From NCBI GenBank assembly GCA_903878285.1, contig CAIRHB010000010.1:1-37952 (forward strand): a stretch of DNA of 37,952 nt, in the 5' to 3' direction. The position numbers and the translations under genes were made by a program. Under the pieces are notes generated by a model. The model searched no databases. It saw nothing but the letters and a program-made list of their open reading frames with translations, and had not been told where the DNA came from. Below are positions 17,645-25,279 of this stretch, piece after piece. This DNA is from Candidatus Adlerbacteria bacterium. GTDB taxonomy: Bacteria; Patescibacteriota; Minisyncoccia; Phycocordibacterales; SBAW01. Numbering within the stretch: position 1 is the first letter of the stretch; each line of letters opens with the position of its first letter.

Positions 17645-19012
17645 ATGTTTCTGCACACAGAAGCGGCGAAAACATCAGGGTGGCTCGGTGGCTGGGGTTT
17701 AGAGCCGATTGTTATATCGAGCGCCTATTTAGCGTTGCTCGCTGTGTTTGTCGGCTTCTATGACCCGTCGGCGATGTACAACTTTCTCTTTACGATTGTG
17801 GTCACGTCGCCATTTTGGCTGCCGTTTTTCATGCTCACCATCTTTTGGGTTGGGTGGATGCACTATGTGCGCTTTATGTTCTACTTCTCGTATAAAAACG
17901 TTCTCTTGGAGGTGCAGCTGCCGCCCGAGGTAGAAAAATCGCCGCTCGCGATGGAGCTCTTTCTCACCATGTTTAGCAACAATGGTGGCGAGACCACTGT
18001 CTTTAATCGTGTATGGGAAGGGAAGTATCGTGCTATTTGGTCGCTCGAGATCGCAAGCAACGAGGGGCGTATTGGTTTCTACATTCGCACGCGAGATGCG
18101 TTTCGTAATCTGATTGAGGCTCGCCTCTATGGGCAGTTTCCTGAAGCAAAAATATTTGAGGTGGACGACTACGTCAACAAGGTGCCACTTGATTTGAAAG
18201 GCTATGCACTGTGGGGTAACGAGTACGCGAAAGGGAAGCCGCAGGCACTGCCGATTCGCACGTATGTCGACTTTGGTATGGATAAGGATCCAAAAGAAGA
18301 GTACAAGACCGATCCGCTCGCGCACATCCTAGAACTCATCGGACAAATTGGCAAAGACGAATACTTCTGGATTCAGATTATTTTCAAGGCACGCAAATAT
18401 GACGAGTGGTATGGATTGTATCAGCATCACACAGATGCTACGAAAAAGAACGATAGCTATGCCGGCAAAGCCAAGGAGGAGATAAAGAAGATTATGGCGG
18501 GGGCTGCTGCACGCGCTAAAGAAGTGATTACCGAGAACGATATCACCGAGGGGAAGACGTCGCTTTTGACCGACGGCGAAAAGCGTCGCATCGACGCCAT
18601 CGAGCGCGCCATGAGTAAACCACTATTCGAGTGTGGTATCCGGACGCTCTACATAGCCAAGGAGGAGAAATTTAGTGGCATCAACATTGGTCAAGCTATA
18701 AACCTTTTTGCGCCATATAAAGGCAGTAACGACTACAACTCCATTAGCGTTGCGCGCGGGATGGCGTTTTTTGATTATGCGTGGCAAGATTTTAAGAATT
18801 TTCGCAGAAACAAAATCATCAAACAGCTATTCTTTAACTATCGGCATCGGGCATACTTCTATGTGCCGTACGACCAAGTGCCGGTGTTTTTAAACACCGA
18901 AGAGCTCGCGTCGTTGTGGCACTTTCCAGGCTCAAGCATCAAGACGCCGGGGTTGTCGCGCGTGCCGTCGCGCCGCGCCGAGGCGCCCGTCAACCTGCCG
19001 ACGGGGCAGTAA
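17645..19012 (+). CDS. CPR-conserved membrane protein, N-module of a TraG/HerA-type protein?
   Basis: 455 residues. Two hydrophobic segments (about 22-40 and 47-78) are followed by a large soluble domain, ending in a flexible tail with FPGSSIKTPGLSRV. As I recall, proteins like this in CPR genomes are often fused to, or encoded next to, a conjugation/HerA-type ATPase, with this Leu-Trp-His-Phe-Pro and Thr-Pro linker leading into the ATPase. Here the frame stops before any P-loop and mltG follows, so only the membrane/adaptor module is present. A role in an envelope or secretion machine is an inference. Confidence 0.55.
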   Translation: MFLHTEAAKTSGWLGGWGLEPIVISSAYLALLAVFVGFYDPSAMYNFLFTIVVTSPFWLPFFMLTIFWVGWMHYVRFMFYFSYKNVLLEVQLPPEVEKSPLAMELFLTMFSNNGGETTVFNRVWEGKYRAIWSLEIASNEGRIGFYIRTRDAFRNLIEARLYGQFPEAKIFEVDDYVNKVPLDLKGYALWGNEYAKGKPQALPIRTYVDFGMDKDPKEEYKTDPLAHILELIGQIGKDEYFWIQIIFKARKYDEWYGLYQHHTDATKKNDSYAGKAKEEIKKIMAGAAARAKEVITENDITEGKTSLLTDGEKRRIDAIERAMSKPLFECGIRTLYIAKEEKFSGINIGQAINLFAPYKGSNDYNSISVARGMAFFDYAWQDFKNFRRNKIIKQLFFNYRHRAYFYVPYDQVPVFLNTEELASLWHFPGSSIKTPGLSRVPSRRAEAPVNLPTGQ

Positions 19013-19042
19013 TACTCGGCACCAACACATCTCGCATATTCT

Positions 19043-20044
19043 ATGGATTCTTCACAACCTACCGACGCACAGTGGTACAAAGAGCAATGGCAACGCTACA
19101 ACCGCCTGCTGCCGACCGCGTTCCTGTTCGGCGTACTACTGTACCTTATCTACTTCATCACGCTTGCGGCACCGCTCGACTTCCCAACGGCAACCTATCT
19201 TAAAATCGCGCCTAATGAAACACCCGCGCAGGTGGCGCAGGATCTCGCGGCACGACATATTATTCAATCGCCGCAGATCTTCACCCACGTATTGCAAGCG
19301 TATAAAAAGCGAGGAGAGGTTGCCGCTGGTGAATATTTTTTCCCCGGCCCCGAGACAGTGATTACGGTTGCAAAGCGTATCGCGCGCGGCGACTTTGAAC
19401 TCACACCGATTAAAGTGACGATCCCCGAAGGGGCAAACTCGCGCGAGATAGGGGAACTCTTGGCACAAAAATTGCCCGACTTCGATGAGACAACGTTCGA
19501 CCATGACGCACAGCAAAAGGAAGGGCACCTCTTCCCCGACACCTACTTCTTCCTCCCTGGGCAAGACCCCGACACCGTGATCACCATGCTCACCAACAAC
19601 TTCACCAATCATATACAAGAAACACAGGTCGCGCAGGCAATCGCCACCTTTGGCAAACCACTCGCCGATGTTATTACAATGGCGTCACTGCTCGAAAAAG
19701 AAGCGCCAAAGACCGCGGATAGAAAAATGATTGCAGGTATTTTGTGGAAGCGCATTTCGATCGGCATGCCACTGCAAGTTGATGCTGTGTTCCCGTACAT
19801 TATCGGCGTCAATTCGCTTCAACTGACGCGCACCGATCTCAGGACGCCGTCACCGTACAACACTTACATCCACAAAGGTCTGCCCGTGGGACCGATTACC
19901 AACCCCGGGCTCGACGCGATCCTCGCTGCGGTCGAGCCGACTAAAAACCCGTACCTCTACTACCTGTCTGACATGCACGGGAATATGCATTATAGTAAGA
20001 CGTATGCACAGCAGCTCGCGAATCAGCGCACCTATCTCCCCTAA
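19043..20044 (+). CDS. mltG: Endolytic murein transglycosylase MltG
   Basis: 333 residues. One N-terminal membrane anchor (about 24-43), a LysM-like stretch (YLKIAPNETPAQVAQDLA), then the YceG/MltG catalytic domain with E218 in ASLLEKEA as the expected catalytic Glu, and closing motifs GLPVGPITNPG and YYLSDMHGNMHYSKTY. It cuts nascent glycan strands at the membrane and thus sets peptidoglycan strand length. Starts 30 nt after the 17645 gene. Confidence 0.94.
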   Translation: MDSSQPTDAQWYKEQWQRYNRLLPTAFLFGVLLYLIYFITLAAPLDFPTATYLKIAPNETPAQVAQDLAARHIIQSPQIFTHVLQAYKKRGEVAAGEYFFPGPETVITVAKRIARGDFELTPIKVTIPEGANSREIGELLAQKLPDFDETTFDHDAQQKEGHLFPDTYFFLPGQDPDTVITMLTNNFTNHIQETQVAQAIATFGKPLADVITMASLLEKEAPKTADRKMIAGILWKRISIGMPLQVDAVFPYIIGVNSLQLTRTDLRTPSPYNTYIHKGLPVGPITNPGLDAILAAVEPTKNPYLYYLSDMHGNMHYSKTYAQQLANQRTYLP

Positions 20045-20049
20045 AAAAG

Positions 20050-20074
20050 AAAAAGGTGTCAGGTACCTTTTTTC
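20050..20074 (+). terminator. AT-flanked palindrome, probable terminator of mltG
   Basis: AAAAAGGT and ACCTTTTT pair around the 7-nt centre GTCAGGT, giving A-run/T-run arms around an AGG...CCT core. It fits a terminator after mltG, but it ends next to the mnmA ATG (20076), so mnmA may depend on read-through or on a start within it. It also shares the AGG/CCT core of the repeat family. Confidence 0.55.
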
Positions 20075-20075
20075 T

Positions 20076-21149
20076 ATGCAAAAAAGAGTGTTTGTGGGGC
20101 TCTCGGGAGGAGTCGACTCTGCCGTGTCGGCAGCACTGCTCCAAAAGGCAGGATATGCGGTGACGGGCGTCTTTATCCGTATCGCTCTGCCAGGCTACCC
20201 CTGTACTGCAGGCGCGGATAAAATCGAGGCAATGCGCGTCGCGGCGCACCTGCGTATTCCGTTTGTCGAAATCGACCTTTCGAAGGAGTACGAACGGGCG
20301 GTGTTCCAGACAAGCGTGCGCGAATTTGCTGCGGGGAGAACACCCAATCCTGATACGCTCTGCAATAAAGAGATCAAGTTTGGCATTTTTTTTAACTGGG
20401 CGATGAAACACGGTGCAGACTTGGTTGCCACGGGACATTACGCACAGATCAAGCGCAAGAAAAAAGATGGATCTGTTGAGCTTTTTGCTGGCAAAGATAG
20501 CGAAAAAGATCAAAGCTACTTTTTGTGGATGGTGCCCGAGGAGGCGCTGCGACACACACTCTTTCCTGTCGGCGGATTGCACAAAACGCAGGTGCGCGCG
20601 CTGGCAAAGAAGTTCAAGCTCCCAAACGCCGAGCGCAAAGACAGCCAGGGGCTGTGTTTTCTTGGCGATATCTCGATTGGCGACATGCTCCACCGCGAGC
20701 TGACACTCGCACCGGGCAACGTGCTGTCGGAGAGTGGGGAAGTGATCGGCACGCACGACGGCACAGCGCTGTACACGCTCGGGCAGCGGCATGGGTTTAC
20801 TATCGCGTCCGCGTCAACGAAAGCCTCTCAACAAGAGTTGCTGCCCTATTTTGTGATTGCAAAAGATATTACACACAACACCATTACCGTCTCAACGAAT
20901 CGCTTCCCAACAGGAAAGACCGAAACGCGCCTTACATTGCGCGATGTGCAGTGGATTGGACATGTCGCGCTGGGGAAGTATCACGCGCGGTTTCGCTATC
21001 GACAAGAGTTAATCCCCGCAACTAGGACATCGGATGTCCTAGTTATTCTCGATGCGCCGCACTATATTCCAGAAGGGCAATCGTTGGTGTTATACGACGG
21101 CAAGCGTTGTATCGGTGGTGGCATCGTCGTATACTGTGAGCATGAGTAG
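20076..21149 (+). CDS. mnmA: tRNA-specific 2-thiouridylase MnmA
   Basis: 357 residues. The PP-loop SGGVDS (10-15) activates U34 of tRNA-Lys/Glu/Gln with ATP. C96 (NPDTLCNKEIKFG) and C194 (KDSQGLCFLGD) are the catalytic pair of the family. The C-terminal beta domain contains a translated palindrome at residues ~315-323 (TRTSDVLVI), in a loop before the conserved PEGQSLVLYDG. Its final codons overlap the start of a small membrane peptide (ATGAGTAG). Confidence 0.95.
   Translation: MQKRVFVGLSGGVDSAVSAALLQKAGYAVTGVFIRIALPGYPCTAGADKIEAMRVAAHLRIPFVEIDLSKEYERAVFQTSVREFAAGRTPNPDTLCNKEIKFGIFFNWAMKHGADLVATGHYAQIKRKKKDGSVELFAGKDSEKDQSYFLWMVPEEALRHTLFPVGGLHKTQVRALAKKFKLPNAERKDSQGLCFLGDISIGDMLHRELTLAPGNVLSESGEVIGTHDGTALYTLGQRHGFTIASASTKASQQELLPYFVIAKDITHNTITVSTNRFPTGKTETRLTLRDVQWIGHVALGKYHARFRYRQELIPATRTSDVLVILDAPHYIPEGQSLVLYDGKRCIGGGIVVYCEHE
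21020..21044 (+). repeat. Palindromic repeat inside mnmA
   Basis: AACTAGGACA / TGTCCTAGTT, 10-bp arms, loop TCGGA (21030-21034); the AGG/CCT core is here further from the centre. It begins with AACTA like the copies at 24231, 25770 and 30754. It is translated in frame. Confidence 0.75.
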
Positions 21150-21240
21150 ACATCGAAGCCATCATGCACTTGCTACTCTCTTAGCACTTCTCTTACTTGG
21201 TTTTTTTATCCTTTGGGTACTCAACGAATTTTCGATATGA
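21142..21240 (+). CDS. 32-residue single-pass membrane peptide
   Basis: ATG 21142 overlaps the mnmA stop (ATGAGTAG) and its TGA overlaps the next start (ATGA at 21237-21240), so it is translationally coupled on both sides. The product has a basic His-rich N-terminus (MSRHRSHHA) and one Leu-rich helix (LATLLALLLLGFFILWVL). Double overlap plus a clean membrane helix argues for a real gene. Function unknown; possibly a small regulator or anchor. Confidence 0.6.
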   Translation: MSRHRSHHALATLLALLLLGFFILWVLNEFSI

Positions 21241-22064
21241 GCATTCTCGTTGCAAAAGCGGATGGCACTACAGAGCCGTTCGATCCATCAAAACTGCGTA
21301 CATCACTGCGACGCTCGGGCGCTGACGAGGATGTGGCTGAAGAGATTTCGCAAGAGATAGAAAAAGAGCTGTACAGTGGCATTACCACCAGTGAGATCTA
21401 TCGTCGTGCTTTTCTCCATCTGCGCGAGCACCGACACAGCGCCGCCGCACGCTACTCGCTCAAGCGTGCAATACTCGACTTCGGCCCATCAGGATTCCCG
21501 TTCGAGACATATCTCGCCGAACTCTTTCGCACCCAAGGCTACACCGCGAGCATCGACCAGATCATCCAAGGCGGCTGCGTCGAGCACGAGGTTGATGTGG
21601 TGCTCCGAAAGGGTAATGAGACAACATACCTCGAAGCAAAGTTCCACAACACAGCAGGATTTAAGACTGATCTCAAGACGACACTATACGTCAAGGCACG
21701 CATCGACGACATCCGCGCTGCGCATCCCGACAAAAATGTGAAAGGACTACTGGTTACCAACACTAAGTTTACCAGCGTGGCGGAGCAGTATGCGGTGTGC
21801 GAGGGACTGCCGCTGCTTGGATGGGAACACCCACGAGAGCACAACCTGCACGACCAGATCGAGACAGTAAACCTATACCCCGTCACGGCACTTACCACAC
21901 TCAGCAAACGCGAGAAAATAGCGCTACTAAGCGAGAAAAAGGTGCTCTGCGCTACGCTATTGCACGACTCGGAGCTATTGCTACATCTAGGTATACGCGG
22001 CAAACGCGTGGATGCGGTGCTCGCAGAAGTTGGGGCATTGTGCCTCCCCAAGAAGGCGCTATAA
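21237..22064 (+). CDS. ATP-cone domain fused to Mrr-like PD-(D/E)xK nuclease
   Basis: 275 residues. Residues 1-~85 match the ATP-cone fold (VAKADGTTEPFDPSKL...TTSEIYRRA), the nucleotide-sensing module of ribonucleotide reductases and NrdR. Residues ~90-180 contain D120 in EVDVVL and E133-x-K135 in YLEAKFHN, the active-site layout of Mrr-type restriction endonucleases. The tail may form a helix-hairpin-helix. It is probably a DNA-processing or defence nuclease whose activity follows dATP/ATP levels; no methyltransferase partner is nearby. It starts within the stop of the membrane peptide. Confidence 0.75.
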   Translation: MSILVAKADGTTEPFDPSKLRTSLRRSGADEDVAEEISQEIEKELYSGITTSEIYRRAFLHLREHRHSAAARYSLKRAILDFGPSGFPFETYLAELFRTQGYTASIDQIIQGGCVEHEVDVVLRKGNETTYLEAKFHNTAGFKTDLKTTLYVKARIDDIRAAHPDKNVKGLLVTNTKFTSVAEQYAVCEGLPLLGWEHPREHNLHDQIETVNLYPVTALTTLSKREKIALLSEKKVLCATLLHDSELLLHLGIRGKRVDAVLAEVGALCLPKKAL

Positions 22065-22065
22065 T
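22060..22065 (+). promoter_or_regulatory. TATAAT box upstream of the DUF7282-like gene
   Basis: TATAAT overlaps the end of the nuclease gene and lies 39 nt before ATG 22105, leaving a leader of about 33 nt. No -35 box is evident, and no Shine-Dalgarno site precedes the ATG. Confidence 0.35.
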
Positions 22066-22104
22066 ATGGCTATGGGCATTTTATAAGTTAGATAGAACAC
22101 GCGT

Positions 22105-22845
22105 ATGCAAACGAACAGCAATCAGGGACAAGGGAGCAATCAGAACAGCGGCAATCAGCAAAATGGACAACCGAAGCCAACGCTGTCATGGTCGCAGCCG
22201 GTAACCACCAACACGAACGGTGGTAACAAGCAGCCACAGCCACAGAATACTCAGCCACGCACGTCGCTACCGACTACACCAGCCACAGCGACAAGCAGCA
22301 ACACACCGTGGATTATTGCGGGTGTCGTTATTGTCATCGCACTCATTGTCTGGGGCTTTAACTCGGGGCGCAAAGGGAGCGACGAGGCAGCAGGAACTGC
22401 GACTACTACCGACTCTACCGAACTAACCGATACTTCGAGCACAACACCAACAGGAACCACTGCTGGTATATCGACTACAACAACCGCACAGGGCAGCAGC
22501 ACAGGAACTCCAGTAACCGCAAGCGCTATCACCGGGCTTACTATCTCCTCGCCACAGGACTCCGGACTCCAGGTTGCTGTGGCAGATGTTGAGGTCACCA
22601 GCCCGACCTGGGTAGTTGTCTACGAGGACACCAACAATGTCCCAGGCAACGTACTCGGCGCAGGGCTCTTTACCTCCGACCGCAAGAGCGGCGTTGTCGA
22701 GCTCCTTCGTGGCACACTCCCGGGGCAGACCTATTTCATCGGGGAATCGCGTGACGACGGCGACCACATGTACTCGATGACCAACGACCCTGCGACCCGC
22801 GACGCGAGCGGCAATCCCGAGCTGACCACCTTCCAGACAAAATAA
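22105..22845 (+). CDS. Membrane-anchored protein with DUF7282-like domain
   Basis: 246 residues. The N-terminal ~65 residues are low-complexity (Gln/Asn/Ser/Gly/Thr/Pro) and cytoplasmic by prediction. One membrane helix is at ~69-85. A Ser/Thr linker (~95-145) is followed by a compact beta domain (PTWVVVYEDTNNVPGNVLG and GQTYFIGESRDDGDHMY) that resembles the DUF7282 domain of haloarchaeal and CPR surface proteins. It is likely exposed at the cell surface; ligand unknown. Confidence 0.65.
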   Translation: MQTNSNQGQGSNQNSGNQQNGQPKPTLSWSQPVTTNTNGGNKQPQPQNTQPRTSLPTTPATATSSNTPWIIAGVVIVIALIVWGFNSGRKGSDEAAGTATTTDSTELTDTSSTTPTGTTAGISTTTTAQGSSTGTPVTASAITGLTISSPQDSGLQVAVADVEVTSPTWVVVYEDTNNVPGNVLGAGLFTSDRKSGVVELLRGTLPGQTYFIGESRDDGDHMYSMTNDPATRDASGNPELTTFQTK

Positions 22846-22866
22846 TCTTCATGCTACCCGCCAATC

Positions 22867-23346
22867 ATGGATAACCTCTTACATATCATATCGCCGTTCG
22901 GAGCAGCAGAACTCAACTTCGTGTGGCGACTGCTCATCGCGGTCATACTGGGGTCATTGATGGGGCTGGAGCGCTCGATTGCAGGCAAGCACGCCGGCAT
23001 GCGCACCTACGCACTCGTCGCGCTCGGCTCGTGCCTCTTCTGCCTTGTGAGCGTGCTCGCAGGGTTCGAGCTTACCAGCTTCGCTGCAGTGAACCCGCTC
23101 CAGATCGCCGCATCGGTCGTGATTGGCATCGGCTTTATCGGCAGCGGCTTGGCAGTGATGCACGGCGAGAATCCGATCGAGCTCACCACCGCCTCGGGCA
23201 TTTGGGTCGCTGCGGGCGTCGGGATGGCCTGCGGCTTTGGCTTCTACATTATAGCCGCAACAGCTATGGTTCTGACCACCATTGTCTTTTCGTTGCTTGG
23301 CAAAGTCGAACACAATATCCGCACCAGCTGGGGCGTCAAGGCATAA
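22867..23346 (+). CDS. MgtC/SapB-family membrane protein
   Basis: 159 residues with about four membrane helices. GLERSIAGKHAGMRTYALVALGS and the IGIGFIGSG and TTASGIWVAAGVGMA segments are diagnostic for the MgtC N-terminal domain. Family members act in magnesium limitation or ATP synthase control in pathogens; no C-terminal ACT-like domain is present here. It starts 21 nt after the previous gene. Confidence 0.88.
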   Translation: MDNLLHIISPFGAAELNFVWRLLIAVILGSLMGLERSIAGKHAGMRTYALVALGSCLFCLVSVLAGFELTSFAAVNPLQIAASVVIGIGFIGSGLAVMHGENPIELTTASGIWVAAGVGMACGFGFYIIAATAMVLTTIVFSLLGKVEHNIRTSWGVKA

Positions 23347-23351
23347 TAGGG

Positions 23352-23357
23352 TACAAT
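23352..23357 (+). promoter_or_regulatory. TACAAT -10 box before the nuclease gene
   Basis: TACAAT ends 8 nt before ATG 23366, with no Shine-Dalgarno site; this predicts a leaderless mRNA that may continue through ogt and the cyclodipeptide synthase gene. Confidence 0.5.
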
Positions 23358-23365
23358 AGGTACTC

Positions 23366-24214
23366 ATGAGCTCCTACTATAAACCACATCGCAACCCAGG
23401 CTGGAACTATGGCGGGCGCAATTGGCGTCTCTCGCGCAGCAAGATTGCGCTCTTTGTCGAGTGCGCACGCTGCTTCTATATCGACAACAAGCTCGGCACT
23501 GCGCGCCCGCCAGGGTTCCCCTTCAACCTCAACTCAGCGGTCGACGCGCTGCTCAAAAAAGAGTTCGATATCCATCGCGCCGCCGCCTCGATGCACCCCA
23601 TCATGCAGCAGTATGGCGTCGACGCGGTGCCGTACCAGCATGCCGAGATGGACACTTGGCGCGAGAACTTTAAAGGCATCGAGTTTCGCCATCTGCCAAC
23701 CGGTTTTACCATCGCGGGCGCGGTCGACGACGTGTGGGTCAACCCGCAAGGCGAGCTGATTGTCGTCGACTACAAATCGACCAGCAAAGATGAAAAAATC
23801 GACGCGCTCGACGCCGACTGGCACGATGGCTACAAGCGGCAGATGGAGACATACCAGTGGCTGCTGCGCCAGCGCGGGTTTAGGGTCTCCAACACGGGCT
23901 ACTTTGTCTATGCCAACGCGAGCAAAGACCGCCCCGCCTTCGACGGCAAGCTCGAGTTTGATCTCACGCTGATCCCGCATGTGGGCGACACCAGTTGGAT
24001 CGAGCCAACCATCGCCAAGCTCAAACTCTGCCTCGACAGCAACGCACTCCCCGCCGCCGCACCCGACTGCGACTACTGCACCTATCGCCAAGCGGTCGAG
24101 GATGATCTGCGCGAACATGACGTAAAACACGGAGGACGGACATCCGTATCAGAAGCACCAAAATATGCAACCGCAAAAACCAGCAAGAAAAGCAGCAGCG
24201 AACCTACGGGGTAG
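23366..24214 (+). CDS. RecB/Cas4-type PD-(D/E)xK nuclease
   Basis: 282 residues. GAVDDVW (118-124), VVDYKST (133-139, with D135 and K137) and Q159 in QMETYQWLL follow the RecB-family active site order. C33/C36 (VECARC) and C235/C238 (CDYC) could hold an iron-sulfur cluster as in Cas4/AddB nucleases. No cas genes are near, so a general repair role is more likely. The last ~30 residues (KHGGRTSV and a Lys/Ser-rich tail) come from a palindromic repeat and its flank and look dispensable. The gene overlaps ogt by 50 nt. Confidence 0.85.
   Translation: MSSYYKPHRNPGWNYGGRNWRLSRSKIALFVECARCFYIDNKLGTARPPGFPFNLNSAVDALLKKEFDIHRAAASMHPIMQQYGVDAVPYQHAEMDTWRENFKGIEFRHLPTGFTIAGAVDDVWVNPQGELIVVDYKSTSKDEKIDALDADWHDGYKRQMETYQWLLRQRGFRVSNTGYFVYANASKDRPAFDGKLEFDLTLIPHVGDTSWIEPTIAKLKLCLDSNALPAAAPDCDYCTYRQAVEDDLREHDVKHGGRTSVSEAPKYATAKTSKKSSSEPTG
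24129..24147 (+). repeat. Palindromic repeat, degenerate copy in the nuclease gene
   Basis: ACGGAGG / CATCCGT around ACGGA: one mismatch from the perfect copy 105 bp downstream, in the same orientation. It is translated as HGGRTSV near the nuclease C-terminus. Confidence 0.75.
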
Positions 24215-24518
24215 CTGTTCTAACGACAACAACTACGGAGGACGGACCTCCGTATCGCACTTTGCTGCGCGAGTGCGCGCAGTTGTGTCGCAGATCCAAA
24301 AAGGCGAGACAATGACCTACAAACAGGTCGCGGCAGCGGCAGGGAGCCCAAACGCTGCGCGAGCGGTCGGCACCGTGATGTCCAAAAACTTTGACCCCTC
24401 TATCCCGTGCCACCGCGTTGTCCGCTCCGACGGCACACTGGGTGGGTACAACCGTGGCGGCAGCAACAAGAAAAGCGAGCTGCTTGTACAGGAGAAAATA
24501 AACTCGTACAGTATCTGA
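24165..24518 (+). CDS. ogt: Methylated-DNA-cysteine alkyltransferase domain protein (Ogt/MGMT-like)
   Basis: 117 residues. The C-terminal DNA-repair domain of O6-alkylguanine alkyltransferases is clear: helix-turn-helix with ARAVG (65-69) and the acceptor Cys C82 in IPCHRVV, then GGYNRGG. The N-terminal ribonuclease-like domain of longer MGMTs is absent. Residues 1-31 are unlike the family; residues 24-30 (YGGRTSV) are translated from a palindromic repeat. The true start may be different, but no better ATG exists before the domain. CDPS starts 6 nt after its stop. Confidence 0.85.
   Translation: MQPQKPARKAAANLRGSCSNDNNYGGRTSVSHFAARVRAVVSQIQKGETMTYKQVAAAAGSPNAARAVGTVMSKNFDPSIPCHRVVRSDGTLGGYNRGGSNKKSELLVQEKINSYSI
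24234..24254 (+). repeat. Palindromic repeat, copy in ogt
   Basis: TACGGAGG / CCTCCGTA, loop ACGGA (24242-24246): the reverse complement of the copies at 13573 and 30757. It follows the sequence AAC, as at 30754. It is translated as YGGRTSV. Confidence 0.85.
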
Positions 24519-24524
24519 GACAGT

Positions 24525-25214
24525 ATGAAACTATATGCTATCCGGGGTGGAAATAAGGAGGATCTGGAACAAAAACGCTATACCATCGGCGTTGGGATTA
24601 GTCTGGGCAACAAGTGGTTTAGTATCGAGAACATTGTCGAGCTGGTTGCATGGTCGCTTCAATACTCGAAAGACAAGGTGATTGTGTATGTTGCCGACTC
24701 TATACACGCTATCAATCTAGCGGCAAGAAACGGTATCCCGTACGCAAAAGCACTTGCAAAAGCAAACAAGCAGGGTGACGAGATACTCGCAACTATTCGC
24801 GAAGCAGTAGAAAGACGGTTCTCGCCAGAAGAAGTGGTGCGCATTATGTATGTAACATGGGATGAGATTGCAGATGAGAAATACAGAGAAAAAGTGGCAT
24901 TTTTGAAATCGCTCTACAGTACCGACGCAGATTTCCAGAACAGTATTACCGCGATCGTGAGAAACTTTACCCAAAAAGAAGACAGGGTGTTTTCAGAAGA
25001 AAAAATACTGCGCCTTGGCGAATATATTCTCGAAGAGTTGCCGGAAGTGCTTTGCCGCGTCCTAATGCGTGGGATTGTGTGTGACGCCTATACGTATCCA
25101 ACCGATGGAGAACTGACTATGTTGGTGGAACAAATACAAAAAGGGGATAAATTTCCTATCATCAAAGAGAAATTATTGGATACCGAACCAAAAGTATTTT
25201 TAGAAGTTCGATAA
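24525..25214 (+). CDS. tRNA-dependent cyclodipeptide synthase (CDPS)
   Basis: 229 residues (AlbC is 239). These enzymes take two aminoacyl-tRNAs and form a cyclic dipeptide through an aminoacyl-Ser intermediate. Here S26 (GISLGN), Y167 and E171 (YILEELP) and Y191 have spacings of 141, 145 and 165, exactly those I recall for AlbC S37, Y178, E182 and Y202. VIVYVADSIHAINLAARNG also fits the Rossmann core. N29 and P192 give an N-Y-P signature, mixing the known NYH and XYP subfamilies. Arg codons are often AGA/AGG, unlike neighbours, suggesting transfer. It lies 6 nt after ogt and is likely in the same operon. No tailoring oxidase or P450 is seen, and the product cannot be predicted. Confidence 0.82.
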   Translation: MKLYAIRGGNKEDLEQKRYTIGVGISLGNKWFSIENIVELVAWSLQYSKDKVIVYVADSIHAINLAARNGIPYAKALAKANKQGDEILATIREAVERRFSPEEVVRIMYVTWDEIADEKYREKVAFLKSLYSTDADFQNSITAIVRNFTQKEDRVFSEEKILRLGEYILEELPEVLCRVLMRGIVCDAYTYPTDGELTMLVEQIQKGDKFPIIKEKLLDTEPKVFLEVR

Positions 25215-25279
25215 CATGCATTACTAGCATGACTTATAAGATAGATGGATGTTACCGCAGTCAGACTACCGTATAAAAT

